A stretch of DNA of 64,000 nucleotides from Chryseolinea sp. H1M3-3. GTDB taxonomy: Bacteria > Bacteroidota > Bacteroidia > Cytophagales > Cyclobacteriaceae. Position 1 is the first letter of the stretch. Each line of letters begins with the position of its first letter. The translations under genes and the position numbers were made by a program. Below, piece after piece: positions 1 to 6,866 of the stretch. Below the pieces are notes generated by a model, which made no database searches, was not told the DNA's origin, and saw nothing but the letters and a program-made list of their open reading frames with translations. Where the stretch lies: positions 434,001 to 498,000 of the forward strand of contig NZ_JARKMY010000018.1 of the NCBI RefSeq assembly GCF_029360725.1. Reading direction: 5' to 3'.

Positions 1-202
1 AAGCACATGCTTGCAGATCCTCAGACATCCATACTTCTCCAAAGGCATTACAGAGATCAAAGGAGTACTCCATTAACCCCTTAATCCGATCTTCACGCTT
101 TTGGTCCTGTTTTACAACGTAGTTGACACTCTTATTGTCGTCGAACGATTTTTTTAAAATGTCAATTACTAACTGTCTGTCATTAACAGTTGCACGCCTC
201 AT
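1..202 (-). CDS. GNAT-like N-acetyltransferase, N-terminal part (runs off the window)
   Basis: The reverse strand reads open from an ATG at 200-202 to the window edge, giving 67 residues that begin MRRATVNDRQLVIDILKKSF and go on to a segment around FGEVWMSEDL. The opening pattern (an R-x-A-T/V-x-x-D start, then a helix of the type that follows beta-1 in GNAT folds) is what GNAT acyltransferases look like at their N-terminus. The acetyl-CoA binding motif would lie beyond the window, so the family call is an inference from the first third only. It lies 16 bases downstream of the small XRE regulator, on the same strand, and probably belongs to the same integrative element as the recombinase at 694-1998. 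Confidence 0.5.
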   Translation of the reverse strand, partial: MRRATVNDRQLVIDILKKSFDDNKSVNYVVKQDQKREDRIKGLMEYSFDLCNAFGEVWMSEDLQACA

Positions 203-218
203 ACACAATAAATTAGAA

Positions 219-467
219 TTAGCTTTCTTTCTTCGCCTTAAACTTGAAATCAAGGAGAGTTTTCGGTTCTTCGCCTAACGCAGTCGCGATGACATAAATA
301 GTGGGTAACGTTAATGTTCTTTCTCCTCGTTCAATCCTGCCTAGATGACTAAGCTGTAAACCAGACCTGTAACAAAGCTCTTCCTGGGTAAGATTTTTTG
401 AAAGCCGCAGACGTTTAAGATTCTTCCCAAAAGCTTTGATGTAATCCTGGTGCCTATTGCGTCTCAT
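219..467 (-). CDS. XRE-family helix-turn-helix regulator, 82 aa
   Basis: A small single-domain DNA-binding protein. Residues about 12-70 form the five-helix Cro/C1 fold: a GKNLKRLRLSKNLTQEEL segment, then SGLQLSHLGRIERGERTLTL, which holds the recognition helix and the ER-G-R turn typical of XRE proteins, then a helix leading to LGEEPKTLL. The tail is lysine rich. The frame is also open to a TTG 12 bases upstream, but the ATG at 465-467 gives the usual length. Such proteins in Bacteroidota integrative elements usually act as local repressors; here that is inferred from the place between a recombinase and cargo. No operator could be picked out. Confidence 0.85.
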   Translation of the reverse strand: MRRNRHQDYIKAFGKNLKRLRLSKNLTQEELCYRSGLQLSHLGRIERGERTLTLPTIYVIATALGEEPKTLLDFKFKAKKES

Positions 468-693
468 TAACAGGCGCAAGGTGAGGAAAGCTAATTTTTC
501 ATGTTAGCGTCAAAAGGTGCTATTAAAATGGTTTGTTGTCTGGTTTTCCTGACAAAAACCGGATTTTATGAAAGAATAACTATTTTTTTATTTATGTGCA
601 CCTCCGTAAATTGGAGTTGTCGGGGTTTTAGAATTAGCTTTCAGCACTACTTCCTCCCATAGAGCTCTTCTGGTGAGCAAACTTTGGTTCTGA

Positions 694-1998
694 TTAAGCA
701 ACGTTTAATTCGAGCAATTCAAAGTCATTGAAGAATTTACTTTCAGCAGCAAGTTTTGCATAATCCATTCCGTTGAGTTTTAAGTATTTTAAGAAGCTTG
801 CCTCAGATTTATGACCCGTGCAATTCATTATCTCATAAACCTGCATCGACCGGGAGAGATACGCATTTGTCGCAAAAGATCTGCGGGCCGTGTGAGTGGA
901 AATTTGTTCGCTTTTTTCAACAATGTTGCCTTTTATTGTTATGCGACCAAGTTTGGCTTTTTCCCCTATGGTCTTTAAGAAAAGATTAAATTTTTGATTG
1001 GTGATTACCTTAGGGATATTATCTCCGTATTTATTTAAAATTGACTTGACAATTGGATGCATCGGCAGATGGACAATCTTTTTCCCTTTCTGCTGTGATA
1101 TTTTTAATATTTCTCTTCCATTTTCAATGATAATATTTTCCTTCCTGATCTGGTGCCAATCAGAATGACGTTGCCCAGTATAGCACGCCATAATAAATAT
1201 ATCACGGAGTTTACCTAACGCTGGACTTAGTCCAGCCTTAAGTAGTTTTTTAATATCAATTTCATTTAAATAAATAGAGTCAGATTCCCTTCTGATCACT
1301 TTAAAGGACTTCTTATGAAAGGCGGGGTTAACGTTAATGTCCCGATCTTCTGCTTCGCGTAGAATTGCTTTGATTTCTTTGAAGTGCTTACCGCGGTTAT
1401 TCGGGCTGAAATTTTTTTCGATCATGTAGTTATCAAAATCGTGATAATATACTTTATCAAGGTTCTCGAACGTCAGATTGATTTTATTTTTCGCGCAATG
1501 CTCTTTCACCAGGTTGAGGGTTTGACGTTTGGATCTTTTAGTTCCTTCAGAAATTGGCAACCCATCTTTGTTTTTAGTCGTATTAACAATTTTTTCCCAG
1601 GTACTGAAAAAATTGTTTTCCTTTTCAAGCCTCTGCTTTTCTATTTCAAGCTCCTGCTGCTGTTTGATTAACTTTTGCTTTTCCTCATCTACTTTCATGG
1701 CATTTAGATGCCGTCTCAAATCTTCTCTAAGGAGGGTGATGCTTTTATATTTGGCTGCTAGAAATTCATGAACAAACTGACTTAACTGATCAAGGTAATT
1801 ATTTAGTAAAACCAGTTCTTTCTCTTTTGAAGGAATGATCTTGACTCGTTCTTTCTTTTTTATCCACAATTCAGGGTCGATTATTTCTCCTGTGCTGTAC
1901 TTAAACTTTCGATTTTTAAAACGTGAATCGAATACCCAAAGCACAATTACAGGATCCGATTTACCTTGAGCCCGTAATTTGAAATGAACATTCTTCAT
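694..1998 (-). CDS. Tyrosine recombinase (integrase) of an integrative element
   Basis: A 434-residue site-specific recombinase of the Bacteroidota type. An N-terminal arm-binding region (about 1-100) precedes a SAM-like core-binding domain (about 130-235) and a catalytic domain (about 245-425). The visible catalytic set is Arg277 (in TGQRHSDW), a beta-hairpin Lys near 305, His369 and Arg372 (HTAR), His396 (TGHK) and nucleophile Tyr405. All are present, so it should be active. Between the first two domains lies a charged heptad-like stretch (about 103-130, rich in E, K, Q and L), probably a coiled coil that lengthens the linker. The gene is read away from a tRNA 3'-end-like sequence 170 bases upstream, the normal arrangement for an integrase beside its attachment site, so the rest of its element should lie to the left, outside the window. 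Confidence 0.93.
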   Translation of the reverse strand: MKNVHFKLRAQGKSDPVIVLWVFDSRFKNRKFKYSTGEIIDPELWIKKKERVKIIPSKEKELVLLNNYLDQLSQFVHEFLAAKYKSITLLREDLRRHLNAMKVDEEKQKLIKQQQELEIEKQRLEKENNFFSTWEKIVNTTKNKDGLPISEGTKRSKRQTLNLVKEHCAKNKINLTFENLDKVYYHDFDNYMIEKNFSPNNRGKHFKEIKAILREAEDRDINVNPAFHKKSFKVIRRESDSIYLNEIDIKKLLKAGLSPALGKLRDIFIMACYTGQRHSDWHQIRKENIIIENGREILKISQQKGKKIVHLPMHPIVKSILNKYGDNIPKVITNQKFNLFLKTIGEKAKLGRITIKGNIVEKSEQISTHTARRSFATNAYLSRSMQVYEIMNCTGHKSEASFLKYLKLNGMDYAKLAAESKFFNDFELLELNVA

Positions 1999-2164
1999 AG
2001 GGATATATACGACGGTTAAATAGCTGGGTTTTACAGCAGGGTAACAATCAGGGTAACAAAATTCTTACTTCCCTTAATTTTACTTAGCCTAAATGTAGCG
2101 CTAGTGTAGTCACAAACACGCTTTCAGTCAAGTAAGGACAAGATGGGTAAATGGAGGATAGATA

Positions 2165-2187
2165 GTTCGAATCCGCTCGAGACCTCA
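2165..2187 (+). other. Partial tRNA 3' end: probable attachment site (att)
   Basis: The 23 bases read as a tRNA T-loop (TTCGAAT) followed by the 3' half of a T-stem (CCGCT), the 3' strand of an acceptor stem (CGAGACC) and a U discriminator. The 5' half of the T-stem that should pair (AGCGG) is missing: the bases before the loop are GATAG, and no 5' acceptor strand (GGTCTCG) exists upstream. So only the 3' end is here, with a terminator straight after it. This is what is left at the far end of an element that entered a tRNA gene through its T-loop. The intact tRNA should lie at the other end of the element, left of the window. Confidence 0.6.
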
Positions 2188-2190
2188 TGA

Positions 2191-2225
2191 AACCTCGGAT
2201 ACGATTTGTATTCGAGGTTTTTTTA
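2191..2225 (+). terminator. Intrinsic terminator behind the tRNA remnant
   Basis: AACCTCG (2191-2197) pairs with CGAGGTT (2213-2219), and the inner ATAC/GTAT extends the stem to about 12 pairs with one G-U, closing on a 5-base loop. A run of T follows on the plus strand. It fits the original terminator of the tRNA gene that served as attachment site. Confidence 0.75.
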
Positions 2226-2375
2226 TTTTGCAGTTGAACAATCAGTTGAACAAAATTATTTTTTGTGTTCAATTAAAAAAACATCCTGATTTTTCGAAAT
2301 GGGATTACGTTTCTAGTTCTTGAGTAAATTCGCTTCTGTTCTTTTCCGAATTTCGGGCTGTTTTTAACTTCAAGC

Positions 2376-2528
2376 CTAAAGGGAAGCTATGAAATGCTCG
2401 ATGACATGTTTAGGGTACAGGACGCGCTTACCGGATCTTTTGGGAATTAAGCGCCCTTGAATTTCATATTGTCGAAGGGTGGGTAAAGTAATGCGTAACG
2501 CTTGTGCCGCTTCTTTGCGTGTATACAT
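2376..2528 (-). CDS. Excisionase-like helix-turn-helix (HTH_17/MerR-type) fragment
   Basis: The 50 residues start MYTRKEAAQALRITLPTLRQ and continue with a GRLIPKRSGKRVLY wing, the standard winged-helix of excisionase and HTH_17 proteins: a helix with R-K-E-A-A, a recognition helix with T-L-R-Q-Y, then a basic wing. The reading frame is open for 33 further codons upstream (to about 2627, with a KKLEVVIIDT segment like the usual N-terminus of this family), but that part has no ATG, GTG or TTG and is closed by a TGA. Either translation starts at the internal ATG at 2526-2528 or the gene has lost its start. Full relatives are usually near 90-100 residues. In mobile elements such proteins help excision; here that is inferred. 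Confidence 0.6.
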   Translation of the reverse strand: MYTRKEAAQALRITLPTLRQYEIQGRLIPKRSGKRVLYPKHVIEHFIASL

Positions 2529-3664
2529 TTTAGGCTCTTCTCTAATATAATCTACGTGTGCTTTAATGGTTCTAGTAACCGTATCAATAATGACGACCTC
2601 TAGTTTCTTTATAACTTCTTGCGCAATTCAATTCTTATATTTATTAAAGTTTCCATGCGGCATTTATTCGTTTTAATTGGTTAGTTCACACCATGATACC
2701 AACTTAGGAACGAATTCTCCCACATTTGCGCCCAGCTGACTAGATTTTACATAATTTAATAGCCAAGTAGGTACCCAGTTTAAAAAAATATTTAAGTGAT
2801 TGCTTGAATTGTCGCACACTCCTAGAACAAAAAACCGAGCCGGATCGAGTATGGTGTTTTTTGTGATCCCGCTGGGATGAGAACATGCCATCTTTGTTGA
2901 CCTCTAGCTGCCCCAAAGTACCTTTCAACGGTTACTCTAGTACATTCAACAACCTTGTAAACTCTAGGCATGCCGCAGCCTCTTCTGTAACCCTTTAATG
3001 AGTACGCAGTACCACTATGAAACTGAAATATTTCAAGCTCGTCATCCAAATTCTTAACAGTTCAAATCATTTTAGAAAATGGAAAGGAACGTTAAATGAT
3101 GTTGATCATCGCATTATTACAGGGGCAAGCTTGGAAATGGTCATCAATAAAAAACATAATCGATTAGAACAAGAAAGAGATCGCACACAATTCACGAAAC
3201 AACTGTTAGATCCAAATAAACCATAGATCAGCTTCGAACAAGTAACAAAATGTTCAAAGAAAATCAGAACAAAAGCACAGCAAGAAATATCCAATATGGA
3301 AGCATCACGGATTTAATATTGAATGTTGAGCAGTTTGTTTTCTGACCTTCATTCCAATTGCAAAGCTTGCAAGCCCCGATAGAGAATTTGGAAGAGTGGT
3401 TCACAACCTCATTAGCATGGTTTGAAAACACCAAAGGTCCCTCTCGGGCAGCAACATTGAATAGCCATGGTAACGCTGTCGGCCTATTAGCCAATCTTTT
3501 CAGATAATAAGACTTTAAAAAGAAGAGAAAAGGAGAAGGCGTTTAAAAATTATTCGGCCTAATCGGGTTTGTCGTAAGATCCATTCTTTGTATGGTATTG
3601 AACGAATCTATTAAAATAACCAGTACTCATCACGAATAGATGCTCCTTTAGTGGTTTAAATTTT
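2529..3664. other. About 1.1 kb without a convincing gene
   Basis: No reading frame here has the look of a complete gene. Fragments on the plus strand read like decayed protein sequence, for example 3360-3505, which in one frame gives an intact-looking C-terminus ending in GNAVGLLANLFR, but it is cut by stops and shifts upstream and I could not name a family. I treat the stretch as degenerate accessory DNA. Confidence 0.4.
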
Positions 3665-3672
3665 TATATTTG
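3665..3672 (+). promoter_or_regulatory. Bacteroidota-type -7 box TATATTTG
   Basis: A perfect TAnnTTTG box. The start of transcription, about 6-8 bases on, would fall at the foot of the hairpin at 3678-3725. The -33 region is poor. It is placed to drive the three secreted-protein genes that follow. Confidence 0.5.
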
Positions 3673-3677
3673 TCCGG

Positions 3678-3730
3678 AGCCCATCCACTTCCTCCTTGCC
3701 AAAATGGCTGGAGGGTGGATGGGCTTTTTT
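3678..3730 (+). terminator. Leader hairpin with T-run, possible attenuator or small RNA terminator
   Basis: AGCCCATCCAC (3678-3688) pairs perfectly with GTGGATGGGCT (3715-3725); inner CCTCC/GGAG and GCC/GGC pairs extend it to a small AAAAT loop, and six T follow. It has the form of an intrinsic terminator but sits between a good -7 box and the first gene of the trio, so it would be the very first part of the transcript. It could limit read-through into the protease genes or make a 50-nt RNA. A ten-codon reading frame (ATG at 3704) overlaps the 3' arm. Confidence 0.6.
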
Positions 3731-3755
3731 ATTTAAGTTAAATAACCAACCATTT

Positions 3756-4526
3756 ATGCATATTGTATTTTTCACAATTCTAATTTGCTTGCTGTCGCTT
3801 AGTGCCAATGCTCAAACTGTCGAAATTGAAAGCTCGAAGGACACTGAATCCTTTGCCGAAGAGAAGCAGGATGTTGAAACCTTTTCACGCGGATTTATTG
3901 ATTATGGTTTTGAAGGTCAACTTCAAGCAACTGCGGAACTGATAAAGATAAATATTGGTGAAATAAATAAACTCTACTTACCTATCTACTTGTTAGTCGG
4001 AGCTACAAACGGAGAGATTGGCACCAATGAAATTAACAAGCAAGCAGTTTTGAATTTAATAAGCCCAATAGGCGGGGTATTAAATGTGTCCACAAACTTG
4101 TACGTCAATCTAATTAGGTCAGAAAGCAAAATCACGTTTATCAAATTAGCCGCGTTTGGTGCCGCCAAAGGAATTACTGGACGAGATATAAACACAGGTG
4201 ACTCTAAGTTCATACCTTCTTTTATGTTTGACGGAGGGCTCTTTTTGCAAACTGGCGCCTGGTTAGCCAATGAAGATTATAAAGAAGGTGGTGTTGCATG
4301 GCTTCAGGTGAGATATATGGCCAGCATCATGAGTCAATCCGATTTGGAGACGTTTTTCGGTGAAGATGCTGAGATTCCTCAAGGTCCTAGAATTGAAGCT
4401 GGAATTCTAATAAAGGACAAAGTAAATATCAAGTTTTCGGTTTTCATCCCGAATTCAGGTTCAGGAATTCCAACTCTAGACTCCAATCAGTTTCGGTTAG
4501 CATTAGACTATAAAGTCGCAAAGTAA
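3756..4526 (+). CDS. Secreted or outer-membrane protein of unknown function
   Basis: The ATG at 3756 gives a 256-residue protein that opens with a clear signal peptide (hydrophobic from residue 2 to about 16, ending SANAQ), so I prefer it to the in-frame TTG 60 bases upstream, which lies in the leader hairpin. The mature part is rich in alternating hydrophobic stretches (LYLPIYLLVGA, LYVNLIRSE, FRLALDYKVAK) and ends in a Lys rather than the aromatic residue of classic barrels; an eight-to-twelve strand beta-barrel or a periplasmic beta protein is possible. I do not recognise the family. It is the first of three closely spaced genes (gap of 6 bases to the next) whose other members are a metalloprotease-like lipoprotein and a serine protease. 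Confidence 0.75.
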   Translation: MHIVFFTILICLLSLSANAQTVEIESSKDTESFAEEKQDVETFSRGFIDYGFEGQLQATAELIKINIGEINKLYLPIYLLVGATNGEIGTNEINKQAVLNLISPIGGVLNVSTNLYVNLIRSESKITFIKLAAFGAAKGITGRDINTGDSKFIPSFMFDGGLFLQTGAWLANEDYKEGGVAWLQVRYMASIMSQSDLETFFGEDAEIPQGPRIEAGILIKDKVNIKFSVFIPNSGSGIPTLDSNQFRLALDYKVAK

Positions 4527-4532
4527 GGACAA

Positions 4533-5543
4533 ATGAATTTATCACTATTAGGGAGGTTAATAATTGGCGCTATTATCTGTACAAGTTGCGTTGCATATCG
4601 ACTTGAGCATCGGCTTGTAGAGCAGGTTAATAAAGGAAGATTACATGAAGATTTAACCGTTATCGCTCTCAACAGTCCGGAACTTGCTTGTCCAAAATAT
4701 TCTCAGGGACGTAGCACGGAATGTCCTCCTGGAACGTCGTTGCAACAAAGCGATGGATACGACCCGTCTCTTCCGGACATGGTTTTGTTTAGTATGTTTT
4801 TCCTTCAACATCAATACGATGCTGTAAGGGACATTATAGAAACACCCCCGTTTATAAAAGCTCTGGCACAAGTGCCCGATCCCGACAAAGAGATATTGAG
4901 TTGGTACCGCGATTATAGAAGCACATTTCACTCCTTCTTCATTCCCTCACAAGATTCGAACAGGCTTGAGTGGACGCAGATTCAAATGAAACTACTCCCT
5001 GTATTTCATAACATTCAGTCTTGGAATTTTTGCCCGTCACAGCGTAATACGGCACGAGGAATCGTGCATGGAGTCTACAAAGATGATCAGATTACTTTAT
5101 ACAAAACTGCCTGCAACGCAGGCAAAATCTATGGTTCAAACATAAAAACTTTGGCGAGGTCATACAGATTTCTTTTCATCGGTGCGCATGAACTTGGACA
5201 TGCCATTGATAATGAGGCAGGACTGCTCGACAACTCGACAGGTGATGCTCGTTTGGCAAGTGAAAAGCGCGCTAACTTAAGTGGTTTAATTATGGCTAAG
5301 GCAATGGCTAGGCTTCTGTATAAAAGAACCCAAATGTACCAAAATGGATTTTTAGCCAGTTCCCATAGCGGACGCATGAAGTACGATCAAGCATTTATTC
5401 ACCGACTTGAGTCGAAGGGCGCAAAAGTTGAAAGGTATTTTGACCAACTATTGAAAGATGCTTACAAAGACTTCAGGGCACCCGACAAAAAAAAGATGAA
5501 GCTGAATGAAGGCTGGCGTGGGAACTACTGTTTAGAATATTAA
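4533..5543 (+). CDS. Putative zinc-metalloprotease-like lipoprotein (HExxH)
   Basis: A 336-residue exported protein. The N-terminus has a hydrophobic stretch that ends ICTSC, a passable lipobox with Cys19, so it is probably a lipoprotein. Residues 219-223 read HELGH, the HExxH zinc site of metallopeptidases, within the hydrophobic helix FLFIGAHELGHAIDNEAG. A likely third ligand is a glutamate in ASEKRANL, about 20 residues on, giving a gluzincin-like layout. Six or more cysteines lie in the mature part and may form disulfides. I cannot place it in a named peptidase family. It is the second gene of the trio, and the next gene is also a protease, so a shared secreted proteolytic role is inferred. 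Confidence 0.7.
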   Translation: MNLSLLGRLIIGAIICTSCVAYRLEHRLVEQVNKGRLHEDLTVIALNSPELACPKYSQGRSTECPPGTSLQQSDGYDPSLPDMVLFSMFFLQHQYDAVRDIIETPPFIKALAQVPDPDKEILSWYRDYRSTFHSFFIPSQDSNRLEWTQIQMKLLPVFHNIQSWNFCPSQRNTARGIVHGVYKDDQITLYKTACNAGKIYGSNIKTLARSYRFLFIGAHELGHAIDNEAGLLDNSTGDARLASEKRANLSGLIMAKAMARLLYKRTQMYQNGFLASSHSGRMKYDQAFIHRLESKGAKVERYFDQLLKDAYKDFRAPDKKKMKLNEGWRGNYCLEY

Positions 5544-5562
5544 ATAATTATATCCAAAATTT

Positions 5563-6342
5563 ATGATACGAATAATTGTATTCGTCGCACTTCTTTGTGG
5601 TGGTCACACCGCTTTCACTCAAAATGAGCTGGCGTGCCAACCTGATCCCACCAAAAGGGTACAAATTTTGCAAAAACAACTTCCCAACGACTACACGTGT
5701 TACATGAAACTTGAGCGCGGCTGGTGGTCCATCAATCTCGGAACAGGAATGTTAATTCATCCGCGAGTTATCCTTACTGCTGGACATAACACTGCTTTCT
5801 TTCTGTTTAGCAAAAGCTTTCCATTCGTTTTTTCAAAAGTTAAAAAAGCCACCTTGTACATGGGTTCAATTGCCGAGGAAGAGTATACAATAAAAAAGGT
5901 CGTAGGGCTGAAAAAGAATCGGTCTAGTTTTTTTAAAAAGGGCTACTGGGCTAATGCTAAAATTACGCGCGATTTTGCTGTAATAATTCTTCCGGATGAT
6001 TCGGTTTACCAATCAGTAAAAGGTCATTATCAGATCGCCCCGGTTGTCAGCGCGGATTTAAAACTCATTCACATCACTGGATCGCCTCGTGACAAGGATG
6101 AGCACACAATGTGGACTAGCGAGACTGATAATTTTCAAATTGAAAACGGGTTCATACGCTATGACTTATATACTGAACAACGCAACAGCGGTTCACCCAT
6201 TTGGATTGAGGAAGATAAGACCTATCGAGTAATTGGGGTGCATTCGCGTGGATATGGCGATTGTAATGCAGGCGTCCTCATTGATAAAGTGACATTTGAC
6301 GAGATTCAAAAATGGTGCAAAGAAGCAGGTATCAGCCTTTAG
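5563..6342 (+). CDS. Secreted trypsin-like serine protease
   Basis: A 259-residue chymotrypsin-fold peptidase (S1, V8/glutamyl-endopeptidase-like). A signal peptide covers residues 1-19. The catalytic triad can be read directly: His75 in LTAGHN, Asp137 in TRDFAVI, and Ser209 in RNSGSP. The N-terminal half keeps the GTGML strand before the histidine, and the C-terminal VIGVHSRGY strand forms the usual substrate wall. The length fits a minimal single-domain enzyme with no propeptide that I can see and no PDZ domain, so it is not a DegP-type protein. It is the last gene of the trio, 19 bases after the lipoprotein gene, and probably cleaves extracellular or periplasmic proteins. Confidence 0.88.
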   Translation: MIRIIVFVALLCGGHTAFTQNELACQPDPTKRVQILQKQLPNDYTCYMKLERGWWSINLGTGMLIHPRVILTAGHNTAFFLFSKSFPFVFSKVKKATLYMGSIAEEEYTIKKVVGLKKNRSSFFKKGYWANAKITRDFAVIILPDDSVYQSVKGHYQIAPVVSADLKLIHITGSPRDKDEHTMWTSETDNFQIENGFIRYDLYTEQRNSGSPIWIEEDKTYRVIGVHSRGYGDCNAGVLIDKVTFDEIQKWCKEAGISL

Positions 6343-6583
6343 TTGAAAAATTCTTCAAACCCACAATTATTATTTCCCTCCTCCCAAGTAAAGGTGTCAT
6401 CTCCATTAGCGTACATCACTTTAATGTTCTTTGCAGTAATTGTAAAAGTGTGCAATTTGAGAGATCAAACTAACTGATTGTATATGCGCCCAACCATAAT
6501 TTGCTAACCAACCTATAATAAGTTAATAAGATCGGGATTTCACAATTTCATTGCTTCACCAATCAATCTCCATTCGGAGGAGT

Positions 6584-6766
6584 TCATGTTTTGTAGGATC
6601 CATCGTCATCTACTATATTATAGCACTCACACAATTCTATCTTTTGTGCTTTCAACTCTTCAATGGTATGAATTAAGTGGTAGTGCGCATAGTAATCGCC
6701 AAAAATGTACTCCCTGTTAGCGCGAATGAAATCAGCCGGCTTCTCATAAGTTACAATTCTTGCCAT
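6584..6766 (-). CDS. Short conserved-looking protein, possibly a truncated gene
   Basis: Sixty residues starting MARIVTYEKPADFIRANREY, with a following helix (HLIHTIEELKAQKIELCECY) and a short VDDDGSYKT end. The sequence has good protein character, and its opening resembles the N-terminal part of some GNAT-type proteins that begin with a long helix, but the acyl-CoA site is absent and the stop comes early. I read it as the surviving N-terminal end of a longer gene, or as a small hypothetical. It is divergent from the HEPN gene; the two potential start codons would be only 7 bases apart if the longest HEPN reading frame were used, which is one reason to place that start further in. Confidence 0.4.
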   Translation of the reverse strand: MARIVTYEKPADFIRANREYIFGDYYAHYHLIHTIEELKAQKIELCECYNIVDDDGSYKT

Positions 6767-6866
6767 ACCGAAAATGCTTTTGGTTTCTCAATATAAGAAT
6801 TTGCGATGCTGTAAGAGAACGGATGCAAGTGCTATGATGCATCTTCGTATCTTCATCGGCACAATC

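Noticed and set aside
2090-2190. A complete tRNA gene
   Set aside because: Only the T-loop and 3' acceptor half can be read; no 5' acceptor strand, D-arm or anticodon arm fits.
2084-2272. A minus-strand frame of 62 codons across the tRNA fragment and terminator
   Set aside because: It covers structured RNA and a terminator on the other strand and has no protein character.
3017-3226. A 69-residue basic protein
   Set aside because: It lies in decayed sequence, is full of lysine and arginine by composition, and lacks any recognisable fold or neighbour support.
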